Assembly (NCBI GenBank): GCA_950295325.1
Contig: OX485803.1
Location: 22,012,001-22,076,000 of the forward strand
Reading direction: 5' to 3'
DNA: 64,000 nt
Origin: Polytrichum commune
Taxonomy: Eukaryota > Streptophyta > Polytrichopsida > Polytrichales > Polytrichaceae
Part shown: positions 11,771 to 24,195 of the stretch, piece after piece
How positions within the stretch are numbered: the first letter of the stretch is position 1
Layout of the letters: every line of letters begins with the position of its first letter
The notes under the pieces: generated by a model
What the model was told of the DNA's origin: nothing
The model's input: only the letters and a program-made list of their open reading frames with translations
Database searches by the model: none
Translations under genes and position numbers: made by a program

Positions 11771-12837
11771 ATATCTTTAAATTGTGCATCTCAACTCTTG
11801 AGACTCAATTTTTTTGACATGTGAAACAAAAATCCTCATGATTCACAATTAGTATTTGGATGAGTTGAATTTGTGATTGAATCCAATGGCCAAAAGTGTA
11901 TGTGGAGTTGGAATTGTTTCTTATAGTTTTTCTGATTATTTAATTATTTATTTCTAGAACTTGACACTTGAAGGTTAACCCTTGAAGTTCAAAGGGCATT
12001 TCTCGAAAATTGAAACGAATTAAGATGAAAAAAATTCATCATCAAAATTTGTTCATAACATGGAATATTGTATTTTGTTATGTGTCACTTAAAAATTACA
12101 TCCAAGTAATCGTAAGTTGTATTTGACATGCCAAAAAGACCATGTACAAGGATTTCCATTGTAATGTTCCAAGGCTCAAAATTGACTTATGTACAACATT
12201 CTATAGCTTGAAAGATAGAAAAAATGAAAATACAAGCATGTGTAGAAAATGGTGTATAATAATATCATACATTCATAGAATTGTACGTCGGGTTCCTTCA
12301 CGGACTTGATCGTATTTGCATCCTAATTGAAACATGTTCCCTCAATCGAAGGATCTCGTTTAAAACAAACACAAAGGCATTTTAATAAGGTTGGTTTTTT
12401 CCTAAGACCTGACTAAAGATGAAGTTGTCAACAACAACTATTCGTTTTCCAGTGTCTCTGAATCCCCATTTGGATTGTCTTCACATTTTAAAGGCATGTT
12501 TTTGTAAGCAGGTACTGCCATCTGAACCCTTCATAGCATTATTAGGACTTGTTCCAAGTATGTAGGAAACACAAATCAACAGTACACCCAAGCAGTGTCA
12601 AATGTTTGATTGGTTATCTTGCATTGAAATCCCATATTTTTGTGCCACTGTTATTGAAATAGAAATGTAAAATTGTGAGTCGAGTACCATGCGATCAGCA
12701 CAAATGCTACAATCTTGAACTTGGCTCACCTACAACTATTGAATTTAGTGGCCTCCCTTTTATAAACAGTCTCATCTTTGTGACAACTTAGGAGCACAGC
12801 ATAAGGTGTGCGGGTTTTATTCAGATACTTTTCTTAA

Positions 12838-12945
12838 CCAGACCCCTACACTTGATTGGTGTGTGGTTAAGTGCAGATCTAAGAATAAGCACTGTAATAA
12901 AGACACAACTTTAAAAGAGATTTGGACCACACCTTCAAATTTTAT
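12838..12945 (+). repeat. R1 dispersed repeat, copy
   Basis: CCCCTACACTTGATTGGTGT, then GTGGTTAAGTGCAGATCTAA and a GACACAACTTTAAA block, in the R1 order. Diverged. Confidence 0.45.
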
Positions 12946-13598
12946 TCACTACTCCACTTACAATATCAAACATACGGTTACAATAAACATAACTAAATCA
13001 AGGGAGGTCTGATTTTCTCGCTGATGCTTCATTGTACATTTGCTAATACAACACAAGGTCTGTTATGTAAATCTAATCAGTAGTTGGAGAACATGAAATA
13101 CAAACCAAATAGCACCTACATGCCTTAGTCCATAACATTTACCACACATATAGGACTTCATCTATAATTTCTCAGCACTTCAGTGATGAAATTTAGAAAC
13201 TTGGGTGAACCTTGAGAAATGCTCAAGTATGATGGCTCATAGAAACCATATACTCCACTGGAAGTGAGCTGTATCTAATACGATGCCAACAGATCCACCT
13301 CATGAATACTTTGATACAGAGCTGTGCAACCATCAGTATCTAGTAGTCACTATAAAAACACAAAAATTGCTCCGGCATTTGAGGATCAATTTGATCAATC
13401 TCCTCGCAGAAATGTTGAACAAAAGTTACACAACATAGAATCAAGTCTCTTAATGTATGCACAAGAGAATGGAATGGCACAGAGGTTACAGTACATTACT
13501 AATAGGTTTCCCTTGACAAATTAAGGAAGAAGACCATGATGATCACAACTTATTGTTACCAGTTCATATCTACTAAATTAAGTGCAACCTAAGGAATT

Positions 13599-16500
13599 CT
13601 AGGTATTTGGCCCAGATTTTGCAGTTGAGGATGTTTTCCGGCGTCCAAGTAGAGAGCGCAGTAAACTCTTGCTTCGGGTTTGTCCCGGTCTCATATCTTT
13701 TGCTGTACCATTATCTGATAGTGGAGCTGTGTGCTGTGGAATCATGGTGGATGAGCGACCAAAGTTGGAGCCCGCCTGCAGCAAAGAATGCCATACTTAA
13801 AAAATGTAAATTACACAAGGTATGAGGGCCTTTTGTGGTCATTCTTCTTAATCAGACACCTATATTTAAGTGGTTCATGACTAGGCTCGTAGTTAAGAAC
13901 AGGCACCACAAAGATATGTATCAGAGTGACATTGGACTATGTGCTCAATTAAAGACATCATTCTAAGGTAGATGTGTGTTGATCCAACATAGCAATAATC
14001 TGGACACCTATATTTGAGTAGTATGTCATTAAGCGTGGATCTAAAAACGGACACCAAAAAGACATGTGTTTAAAGGAAATTGGACTACATGCTCATCTAC
14101 GTGCTCATAATATGCTAGCCATTCTAGGCTCAATAGTCAACATGATTGGGGGGACCTACATGACCACTTAATAAGCACCAGAATCTTCACTTAAAAAATG
14201 AGTAAGATATACAAATGGGCTCCGAAAATTATGAGGCAAATGCCTAGACACAATTTGGAATTGGCAATCATCTCACACTAATTGTGTGTTTCGCGTCCTA
14301 GGAGTGGCTGCAGAGCTAAAAGTGTGCATTTAAAGTCTGCTTACCTTATGGGCACAATTTGGATTTGCTAACCATCTTGCACTAATTGCATGTTTCATAT
14401 CCTGTGAGAAGCAGGGGCAGAGAAAAGTATCCAAGTAACCCACATCTACCTTAGTCTTCACAATTAAGAAAGAGAGGGCCTGTGTGGTCATTCGAAGAGA
14501 AAGAAAATCTTCACTTTGATTTTTAACTTTTGCATATCAACTCCAATTTTGAAGCTTGAAACAACAAACTTAGTGGTTTGCGATTGCTAACCGGATGAGA
14601 CAATCCCTAACCTGATCCAAGAGCCAGAATCGTCTGTGGAGTTGAAAGTGCCAACAATAGGACGTAACTGAAAACTCATTTCCAAACATAGTATCATGGA
14701 GCAGTTGAGTTGTGCCTAATTTCTTAAAGTGGAAATGAGGACATACCCGAGGTGGAGGCGGGGTCTTCATGGGAGTAAACGAGCCAGACCTCTGAGTGCT
14801 AAGTCTAGCTGATGTGGGGTACTTGGAAGATGATAAACCTGCCTCCATTGTAGTTGGCATTGAATCCCCGTTATCTGCACCCTCCCAACAAAATTCACCA
14901 TTAATTCTAAAACTAGCTCTATCATGTTACAAACAGGAAGTCCAGTATGGACTTGAGATTATGTTAGTTTTTGACAAACTATTGTACGGTGTGTGGGCCT
15001 CATGTGATCAATCCTGTATATTGACACCTATATTTGAGTAGTAAGGCTTGTAAGAAATGGACACCAAAACAATATCATGCATTACAATGATGTTAGACTA
15101 TGTGATCAAAATATGAGCACCATTCTAGGTTCAATAGCTAGGATATTGAGAGGGCCTATGCGATCACTTAGAAGAGAAACTAAATCTTCACTCTGACCTT
15201 TCATAACTTTCGCATCTCTACTCCGATTCTGAAATTTGAAATGACAATGTTCGTGATTTACATTGTCCTATTCCTGATTATTGTCTACCACCATATAAAC
15301 AGTACAATGCAAAAAATGAGGGGTGCCACTCTTTAACCTGCATAGATTCTGCACCCACTTATAAAGATCACACATTCCTTGACTGCCTATCATTTCTACA
15401 CCTCAAGGTTCTATGAATTGACGATCCACCAGGTGTATGGTTGCATATTAGGGCTCGAGGATAAAGGAATGAAGGGAAAAAAATCGATGGTTATAACCCA
15501 AAATATAAACATCTGGCCATGGGGGGGGGGTGTAAACATGAAATCACAGATCACCAGAGACCATCCTCCCACATGTACAATATGGTTTCTGGAACGCAAA
15601 TTCCTACTTCACTATTGTCTTGTGACTTTAATGCGAAGCATCACAGTTGCATATTAGACTAAGACAATAGTGGAAAGGTTCAGTACAAAACCTATGGCCT
15701 CTTATCAAGACAAGTACATTAAGTATATAGTGAGTCACATGCTCTTGTGAGAGCATGAAGATTGACGAGGAAATGAAAGTACTCACATCGTGAAGAAGGA
15801 AGAAAGGAGCCTTTTGACAATGAGTTCTCAAGCACCTTTGACCCTGGTGGAGGTGTCCGTCGGCCAGCACTGCAAAATCAACCCAACTTCACTCTTTGAA
15901 AGGATAAAAGAGACTAAACTTGAATTGAAGTTACTTTCACAAAAGACTCAAACCATGAAAATAAAATTGAAGCATCAGGAAAATGAGACATGCAAGTCCA
16001 CATTGTGTGATGGTTAGTTCTTGATCAACTCTGTATAGCTCTTTCCGTTCACAAATGAAGTGCCCAAGGTGTTCTTCCTTATATAAAGATCAAATTATAA
16101 GACTTCAATTGATGAGAGTGTTCACCTGATAGACCGTTGCCTGGTAGTGCTGCTCCCCTCACTGGTGGACGTTGGTGCAGCCTCTGATGCAAAGTGCCAA
16201 GCTAAGGATTTTGAACCACTTGAGCCTGTTAAAGGGAAAGAAGCAGATTAGACCCACCATCAAATAGACACAAATAAGTGGGTTGCATCTTGAATGAGTT
16301 TTCACTACCAGATAGAACACGTAGAGTGTTCAAGAACTTTGCTTTAGCCAAAACTTGTCAACTTGTTTTCTTGATCTTCAGAGCAGAAAGTGAAGTACAC
16401 CTCCAAAGGCTTTTTGGAAGGAGTGAACTCAAAGGTAGGTAAGAGTCAGAAGGCTGATAGGACAAAACTACAAAAGGTTTGGTTCCTTGTGACGTACTAG

Positions 16501-19374
16501 CGAAATCTGCTGATGGAGAAAGTGGTTGTAGTTGCGGAGTTGGCAGAGGATTCGCTTCATTTTGCTGCGTTGGCAGTGGCGTGGGTCGGGGTTGGCTTGA
16601 ATCAAAAGTTTCTCGCACTATGGCTGGGTTGAGTTCTCCCTCAGGGCATGGATCTGCAGATACATAACTTCATAAGTTTCTAGAAAATCCTGAATTCAAA
16701 GGAATCTCTGCACATAAAATGGGATGGTAGATGCTATACCTGGTAATACATAATGCTTGTGATTAGCATGCATTGTTTTTGCCAATGATTGCTGCTTCAG
16801 CCCTTCCCGATCTGAATGCTCTTGACAAGAACGCATTCGCTGCCATGACACAAAACAAAGACAAAATCAAATGAATGTGTGCCACAGAAACGCCATACCA
16901 ACTGACGGTACTTAGAGGTAAAGCCTATTAAAATTTGTGTTCAGATGCAATTATGTGACATGCAGTCAGTAATTAGACCAATCTTACACATCTGTCAGTT
17001 CATATTACATACCAGCAGAACAGACACTCACCCAAACATACATCTGATGTCAACAATTGAGAACTTGTCCTAGTTGAGTATACATTGTATACATTGAGTA
17101 AAGATATACCTGGGCTAGTGAAGCTGCTCGTAATTCAGTTGTTGAAATCTCTGACGTCTGTTGGCTAAGAAGGTCATTGAGTTTATATGCGACTGTTCCC
17201 AAGTGGTCCACAGCGTTGACCAAAGCCTTCACTGAATAATCCTTCAAATTGTCCAGGACCCTGTTCCGTGACCAAAAATTAAAAATGAGACACTCTGAAT
17301 GTTCAAAGTCCCCTGAAGCAGGATAGAAAGCGGGAAGACTTTAATTTTTTCCAAAAGACAAAGTCCCCAAACTACTCATTATGTATAAAAAAAAAGCATT
17401 TCTACCGAGAATGACGCTTACACTTGCTTCTGGTCACTGTAGAGATATGAAGATTCACAATACTCCGCTGCCGAATAGAGCTGCGGTCGCAAATTCTTCA
17501 GCTCCTGCATATTGTCATGTGAAACATGTTGTCAAGCTTCTCCCTTTGATAACCAGGGAATTGAGACCTAATGAAATAAATGCCTCTTGCATTCTTCACA
17601 CGTCAATTGCACAGTCACCTCGCAGAACCTATTAAACCAGGAGTTGTGATGGATTTCTCAAACAAAGTAGGTACTGTAGAAAGTGGCGACAATACAGGTA
17701 ATAAGTAGGTAATTGCACTTGCTGCTCACAAAGTGGTAGTTTTGTGAGGAGCCACCTGCAACCTAGAAATAGTAGGATTCATTGTAGGCAGGAAAGATTG
17801 CTACAGAGCAGCAAGTCCAAAGCATCAGAAAGAGCAGAGATGATGCTTCTTCCAAAGCCTTGGAAAGGGAGCTTAAAATTCTCCAGTTGGGACAAACCTG
17901 TTGCTCCCAAACAGGGACTCCGCACTTGGTTCAAAACCCAATGTGAAGGAATCTCATTCTATTTGTGGAAAACAAAATCCAGTTGCACACAATCCAGTAC
18001 TAACGATATATCCCTTACTCTCATTTCATTTCCCCGAGGACACTAGAAAATAGAGCATGTTCCAGCAAACTTCCACCTTCTGACAGAACCACATGTCCAA
18101 GGGCTAAGGGCTCATCTTGCAGCATTTCAGTGTACTCAATGAGTTGCTACCATAACTTCCTAGACGCACAAAAATTTCCATTCCTAATTCAGCTGGCAAG
18201 CGCACTACGAAATGTCTCGTCCGACACTGAGATTCGTGTGTTTGATGGGACGAACTATTTTTTTCTAAGTACTCGTAGTAACACACTTGCTCAGAAGCCC
18301 ATTGACATGTGGACCAGGCTTCCTCCTTCGCAACTGTGTGAAATGCTAGGTAAAGCAAGAGACATGCCCCCCGGAAATACACAGATTCTTCAGTAGAATT
18401 GTTCATGTGAAGCCTAATACGTAAGAAATGAACTCGAAAACCTTGCAATCAATGCGAATTGCTAACACCTAATGTCTCGTCCAACAACACTGAGATTCGT
18501 GTACTTAAAGGGAGTAACTATTTTTTCTAGATATTCGTCGTAACACACTTGCTCAGAAGCCCATTGACATGTTCCTCACTTGCAGCTGGGTGAAATGCTA
18601 GGTAAAGCAAGAGACATGCCCCCCAGAAACAGAGATTCTTCAGTAGGATGATGTGCTGTTCATGTGAAGCGTATAAAGTATGAAATGAGCTCCATAACCT
18701 TCCACTCAATGCCCATATCCTTCTCACAACCAAAGCATCTTGAGTGGATGCCTTGCACTTTAGCTTTGCATAGCCACTTTACGTGGCCAGTTTGCAGAGA
18801 TGATGCTTACGGAGAACCAAACAATAATACTGCAAAATGTCGGTGACCCCAGAAACTCAACTTGACAGGAGTAAAATGCACATTGCCCCCACCCTTTCGC
18901 CTACCCCTTTGGTACTGCTCATTGTCACGGGAAGTTGAAACAAACCAGAATTCCAATCACTTTGCATTCACTTAGTAACCACCATACATCCAAACCTCCA
19001 CCTCCTAACCTGGGCCGTGGAGGGTTAGGTAGGTAGCTCCCGCAGCTTCCAACATTTCTGAGGGATTCAGCTGGATCGCTGGCTCCTGCCGATCAGTTCA
19101 GTTTCCTCCCAAAATGTATGGCTGCCAGGCAGACTTCCCAAATGAAAAAAATGAAAAATAAAACAGAAAACATGGGCTTCATCCATGGAGTGCCGTGCTA
19201 TGCCATGCCTACCTTTAAAGCTTGCACGAAATGTCGGCTCCGTTGCATTTCGATTTCGTCGTACGTCATGTGCGCGGGGTCCATCTCCGGAGGAGGACTT
19301 GGCGAGGGCGACCCTTTCGCGGAGGATGTCTGGCTGGGCCGCTGACCCTGTTGCGCTGTGGATGGAGACCCCAT
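13599..19374 (-). CDS. ABIL: ABI-like protein, SCAR/WAVE complex subunit (nine exons)
   Basis: Plant ABIL proteins are subunits of the SCAR/WAVE complex that activates ARP2/3 actin nucleation; cytosolic, acting at the plasma membrane. Coding exons (minus): 19374-19213, 17504-17422, 17260-17110, 16839-16740, 16653-16498, 16225-16126, 15869-15787, 14874-14747, 13775-13599. All joints use GT-AG and stay in frame: 1,140 nt, 379 residues, TAG at 13,599-13,601. Residues 36-82 hold MTYDEIEMQRSRHFVQALK and ELKNLRPQLYSAAEYCE; 83-132 hold NLKDYSVKALVNAVDHLGTV; exon 4 has CQEHSDREGLKQQSL and HKHYVLP; exon 6 SKSLAWHFASE; the C-terminus RSKSLLRSLLGRRK. Residues 167-330 are proline/serine-rich and probably disordered. 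At 379 residues it is longer than the roughly 300 I recall for Arabidopsis ABIL1. The ATG at 19,374 is the first in frame; M31 and M36 are alternatives. The exon 5 donor (GTACGT, 16,497) was preferred to readthrough because it restores the conserved exon 6 frame. Exons 4 and 9 look closer to ABIL2/3, so I leave the paralogue number open. Confidence 0.88.
13851..14170 (+). repeat. R1 dispersed repeat, two copies in tandem within ABIL intron 8
   Basis: Copies start near 13,851 (ACACCTATATTTAAGTGGTT) and 13,998 (GACACCTATATTTGAGTAGT). Both contain a block meaning 'antisense to' none of the exons, GGACTA(T/C)(G/A)TGCTCA, and a CATTCTA(A/G)G block. They lie between exons 8 and 9 and leave the splice sites untouched. 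Confidence 0.6.
15020..15270 (+). repeat. R1 copy with its downstream module, in ABIL intron 7
   Basis: GACACCTATATTTGAGTAGT is followed by CACCATTCTAGGTTCAATAG, then GAGAGGGCCTATGCGATCAC and AATCTTCACTCTGAC. The latter module recurs at 14,466-14,590 (GAGAGGGCCTGTGTGGTCAT, AATCTTCACTTTGAT), suggesting that a full R1 unit is roughly 250 bp. Confidence 0.55.
18211..18715. repeat. Tandem duplication of about 260 bp in ABIL intron 1
   Basis: Both units begin AATGTCTCGTCC (18,211 and 18,471) and share GTAACACACTTGCTCAGAAG, then CCCATTGACATG, GAAATGCTAGGTAAAGCAAG and AGACATGCCCCCC. The second is slightly shorter. Both fall in the 1,708-bp first intron and do not contain an exon I can recognise. 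Confidence 0.85.
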
Positions 19375-20020
19375 CACCACCAAAACCAAATCCAAAACCA
19401 AATCCCCGTCTCTTTCTCTCCGAACTACCCCTCCACCTCTCTAATCCTCCACTGCTACCTCCACAGCCATCCCCATAGCTAACCCCACACCTCCCACATC
19501 CCCCCAACCACTCCAAACCGAAGTGGCAATCCCTCTAACCCAAACCTACAACAACAGTAGCTCCCAGAACTCCACGCCCAAGCTCGACCGAACCTCCATC
19601 CCTACGATCTGCGGAACGGTTTAGCTCTCCCTATGACGATGATGCATCCAACCAACGAGAAGCTAGCTTCAAGGGTCCCCCCTCTCCTTCTCCTGCTGCT
19701 GCTGCTGCCGGCCCGACTCCCAATGCAGTTTCCCGTGTTGCTATTTCGTTGAGGAAATTGGTGGCGAGGACGACTCGGTTCTTCAGGAGCGAATGATGAG
19801 TTTGAAGAAGATGATGTTGTTCGGAGTCACCATAACTCCCGAGGTGCCAAATAAAAACACGGTGGTGGTGCGCAGGATGCACAATGGTCACAGATCGAAG
19901 GACGCCATAATGGTGGAAGACATTCCTGCGGCGAGAGCAGAAGAAGAGTGGCCACTCCGTGAGAGGAGAGAAGCGAGACGCATACTCCGTGTATACGGTT
20001 TGGAAGTATGAAATACGGTG

Positions 20021-20133
20021 GGTAGGTAATCTGGTAGGTACGTAGGGTTCATTGGTTGGGTAGGTACCTACCGTATGTTGGAGTTTCTACCTTGTGGGTC
20101 ACCGTCACGTGGCAGGCTGGTACCTACCACGTG
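20021..20133. promoter_or_regulatory. Cluster of five AC elements and two G-boxes upstream of ABIL
   Basis: ACCTACC or its complement GGTAGGT occurs at 20,021-20,027, 20,033-20,039, 20,059-20,065, 20,066-20,072 and 20,122-20,128. The middle pair forms a perfect palindrome, GGTAGGTACCTACC. CACGTG occurs at 20,106-20,111 and 20,128-20,133. The cluster is 650-760 bp upstream of the ABIL ATG. AC elements bind R2R3-MYB and G-boxes bind bZIP/bHLH factors in plants; function here is inference. Confidence 0.4.
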
Positions 20134-20344
20134 AAGGAGTCCAGCCCCCACACTTTCAAGGACCGGCTTATAAGTTGGTCTGGCTCTCGGTCTTGGTCTT
20201 GGTCTCGGTGTGTGGAAGACCGGGCCGGAGTCGTAATGGGCCAGCTAATAAGTTGTGCAAAAGTTAAGTTAAGCCAACTTATGTTTTCGAAGTTCGTCCT
20301 TATTAGTGTCATAAGCCCCGTACTTACATTACCAATACTATAAG

Positions 20345-20600
20345 CAATGTTTGGGACCAATGCCCAGCAAAATTTTTGGGCATTGGTGGTTGAGATCTTA
20401 GTGTTTTGAAGACGAGCCGGTTACATGTTGACATCTTTCGGTTTTTCTTTACTAATTTACAAGAGATGTATTCTCTAAATTCCTTTAAAATGATCGGTAA
20501 TTTGACCTAAAGTTTTGAACTTCAACCGGTTATTTTTTTGAAAGTCAATTGGTCCATTCGTAATTGAAGAGGTCAATTCTTCATGTTCGTTAATTTGGAC
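20345..20600 (+). repeat. R2 dispersed repeat, copy 1
   Basis: TTTTTGGGCATTGG, GGTTGAGATCTTAGTG, TTACATGTTGACATC and GAACTTCAACCGGTTATTTT appear in the same order at 46,890-47,105, partly at 30,480-30,600, and reversed at 25,290-25,500. Confidence 0.65.
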
Positions 20601-21072
20601 CAATGTATTGATCTAGTATCATCTTTTTTTCATCCCATGCATGTATTTATGATGAGGTCACTTCACACACAAGCCAAAGTTTGTGACCGTGTAATTGTGA
20701 GGGTCCTCGACTCTCGTCCAAAGGTTGTATCAAATGTCTAAGGCCCTTGACTTTGACATGGTTAGCCGGAATTTGCATCAGGTATCCTCTTGAGTGGTGG
20801 GCCTAACACAAACTCCGGCAAACCATGAAGCATTATTCATAGTTTGCCATGGAGGAAATCCACGTAGACTTTTCATCCATGATCTTTTCTTTGGGTCCTT
20901 TGGACTTCACCTTCTAGTGTGAAGTGAGCTTGGATGGTCTCGGCCTTTTCGACCAATTAGAGATATTTTTATGTTGATTTATTGATACCATACATTCACT
21001 TTTATACCAAGTCAACACTAGTTTGAACCAGTGTATAAGGTAAGCATGCTTAATTCAATAATTTCTCTTGAT

Positions 21073-21210
21073 TGGACACCTAAACTTGAGTGGTGTGAGG
21101 TTAGAACGAGCACCAATAAGACATGTGTGTTCAATGGGAATGGACCACATGTTCAAAAGTTATTACAATTCTAGGCTAAATGGTCAATGTAATTTAAAGG
21201 TTTTTCTTTT
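21073..21210 (+). repeat. R1 dispersed repeat, copy
   Basis: GGACACCTAAACTTGAGTGG, then AAGACATGTGTGTTCAA, GGACCACATGTTCAAAAG and CAATTCTAGGCTAAATGGTC, in the R1 order. Confidence 0.55.
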
Positions 21211-21894
21211 TGTATGTTCAGTCAATAATAAAGAGAATATTCAATTTGATAATGAATAAGATATTCATATAACCTTTCAAAACTACAAGGGCGAATGGCT
21301 TCAACCTTAAGTTGGGGATTTTGTTAACCATCTCCCTTTCATTACATGTTCCGTAACCTACTAACCTTTATTGTTTGAAAATAGACTCCAAACACTTCAA
21401 TTCCTTCTTTTGCTTTGGAACCTATCAGGGGGACCAAGAACCATGACTGGCATCCGAAACTGGGGCTCAAGACCCAACTTTTCTCCCCTCTTTTAAACTT
21501 TTCAATTAACTACATTAAACAAGACATTCATACATGCTCTACAAATTATCTCGAAAATTGTCATGACCATGACCTTGATGTCAATTCAATAATCATCTTT
21601 TATATATGTGCAAACTTCTTGCGAAGGAAGCATAAATGAAGAGCTTGTATGCTTGCAAGTTATGTCCTCTTTCAGAGGTGGGTTTAATCATCTTGTACAA
21701 TCATGTGTTGAATAACCTAAGAGCAGTGGGCTTTTTATGAAAATCGACCAATTATTCTATTACCAATATTGGTGCATCCCTCATGGTATCAAATTTATAA
21801 TAGTGGTCTACTATTGATATATTTGGTGGGTTACATTAAATGGTAAGTTTCTTTGTATATTGGATTAAAACAGCAACATTAAAAGCAAAAGTGG

Positions 21895-21979
21895 TGGGGT
21901 GAGAGAGGCTCGAACTCTCGACCTCAGGATTTCTCTTTAGCTATGAGACCTACGCGCTAGCCAACTGCGCCACCACCCC
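21895..21979 (-). tRNA. Elongator tRNA-Met (CAT) with 11-nt intron
   Basis: The 85-nt minus-strand sequence folds as a tRNA. The acceptor stem is GGGGTGG paired with TCACCCC (one G-U), with discriminator A at 21,895. The D-arm is GCGC...GCGC. The anticodon CAT is at 21,943-21,945. The T-arm reads GAGAG TTCGAGC CTCTC. An 11-nt insertion at 21,931-21,941 follows the base after the anticodon, the canonical site for nuclear tRNA introns; plant elongator tRNA-Met genes are known to carry one. The mature molecule would be 74 nt before CCA. No 3' CCA is encoded, as expected for a nuclear gene. A few T residues follow on the transcribed strand (rc of AAAAGCAAAA near 21,881-21,890), suitable for Pol III termination. 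Confidence 0.95.
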
Positions 21980-22162
21980 AGACATGCTATGTAAACGGAA
22001 TTTAAACTACTTAGCCCTATTTTAAATGTGCCCAATAAAGCTCAAGGAATCCATAGGGCTTGATGCATTTGCTTGTCCTGGAAGCCTTCCAACTTCCACA
22101 TAGACATATGAGGTGAAGAGGCACTGTGAGAATATCATTCTGATTATCATCCATTGTGACTT

Positions 22163-22531
22163 GGGATCCGTTCACATGAGGTCCCAAGTCCCAAGTCCCA
22201 ACATGGAGGCAAAGTCCCAACTTTAGAGCCTCAAGAAATCATTCAAGTATGTTTTCTATTCATTAAATTTAGGTCTTGATTATTTTAAGCCAACAAAAGG
22301 TCTCGGGACTTCTGTTGAGAGTTGAATCTAGCTTTGTGCTGAACCCAACTCTCAACATAAGTCTCAAGCCTCGCTTCCAAAAAAGAGTTCCCATGTAGGC
22401 ATCCTTTGTCATACTTGGGACCCCGTGTGAAGTGGCAAGTCCCTAATTTTCATGTTCTAGACGGTTGAGATTGAATCGGTCGATCTCAAGCGACTTGAGA
22501 CTTAGGACTTGGGACCCATATGAACCAACCC
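22163..22531. mobile_element. Degenerate Tourist-like element
   Basis: The left end GGGATCCGTTCACATGAGGT plus CCCAAGTCC mirrors the right end, which reads (reverse complement) GGGTTGGTTCATATGGGTCC plus CAAGTCC. The shape GGGnnnGTTCA is like the Tourist copies elsewhere in the window. The flanks (CTT and TAA) do not match, so the target duplication has decayed or the left end is misplaced. Confidence 0.45.
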
Positions 22532-24195
22532 TAAACTCGATCTAACTTATCTTGGGGGGGAAATTTTAATTAATTAATTAATTAAAGGTACTTTGGATTT
22601 GCCCTAATGTAACCAACTTACATTACATGTTGGACAAAAGAAACTTGGGGTTGAAAACACCTCTAAATGGATGTAACTTTCGAACTTAACATTGGACCGA
22701 AGTTTGAAGATTAATTTCTCAAACCAACATGATTTGGAGGAAAATGGTATCCCATAAGTGCCAACTCATTTTATTCTTTAATTTGCACTCGAACCCTAGT
22801 GTAAAGTTTTTGGGTCCAAAAAAAAAAGTCTTTATAGACAAAATAGTTGAATTCTTGAGTTTCTTTTTATCTTCAATCGTAGTGTAACACCGCCCTTCGT
22901 ATCATTTTTACACTTTTTCTTTTTCTTTTTCTTTTCTTTTCCTTTCTTTTTCAACCAGAGTTCATCAACAATGCTGCAATGTTGATATCCTACTTGCTTA
23001 GGCTTAACTAATGCAACTTGTGTACTCACTAGTCTACCATACTTGCTTGTGACCTTTAAATTGCAAATCAACTTAACCCCTAAATGTTTTTTGAAACCAC
23101 GTTTTGGGTCTCTCATACATACAATACTTTGAGATTTTAGAATGTGAATATTCATTATGATGCGAAATTTTCGTAGATAGTGTTATCTTGCAGGGTGACA
23201 ATTCTACACACACACACACAATAACTTAAAAAGACTTTGATGTCAACCTCATAATAAGTTTCCATGATCTCAAAATTATTCTTAAAATGAAAAAGAAAAA
23301 GAAATAAGACTAGTTACTTCATATTATCATGTACGATAAAGAGAGAATACAAAAGTGAAATGAAATGGGTTTTAGAGTTCAGAAAGCCAAAAGGTATATG
23401 GGAGTAGAAAAGTATATCATGATGGTGTCAAAATTCCTTTGAATGGTAGAGTGCAATAGCCCCCATGAGATAGAGACTAATATTGGCTTGATGGTCCGGT
23501 TGAAAGAAAGACAAAATACTCCCTAATACTATCTTTTCAAAAAGCGATTGAAAAACTTATTCCTAATGAAGCTATATAGGGGACATTCTAGCACAAATTG
23601 TGCCTCAATTTCAACTACATTATAAGAACATAAGTAGCATAATCTATTACTGTAGGTTGATAACATGGTGGGTTAAAAATACCCAATAATTCATTTATTT
23701 CAAACCAGGAGCTTAGGCGGCCTGTAAAAACATATATGAAAAATTAGGCATGTCACTTATCATGAATACAAATCCATCTACTTTGACTTATTTACGTTCA
23801 TTCATGGCAGCTAAGTATGTGATGTTATTCTTTAGAGTTTAGGTTAAGCCTTCTCAATGTGCTAATTAGGGTTGTGAACGGTATTTTATGTTAGTGTGTG
23901 CTCATGTTCATAAGAGGTTGTTTGAGAATTGGCAACCATGGCGAAGAGGCAAAGGCAAATCAGTCGTGTGTTCCATCCCATTCACAAGGACGAGAGATTA
24001 TCGAATGCTGAAACTCCTAATATTTAATCCTTTTATAATTATTTTTCCCTTCACATAGGCCATTGACTCGTTAAATTTCCCAAAAAAATAAGTTTGATAT
24101 TCTAAAATAATTTTCCGCTCAACCTCCTAACAACCTACAGTAACTCTAGAAATAGGAATAGTCAATCACCATCCAATTACAAGAAGAATGCAATT

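Noticed and set aside
19067-19516. 149-codon minus frame overlapping ABIL exon 1
   Set aside because: Different frame from the exon that carries conserved ABIL residues; low-complexity glycine-rich shadow.
19541-19792. Plus-strand open frame of 84 codons opposite the ABIL 5' region, with text such as SLRKLVARTTRFFRSE
   Set aside because: No ATG, no recognised domain, no splice partner; GC-rich promoter DNA readily gives such frames.
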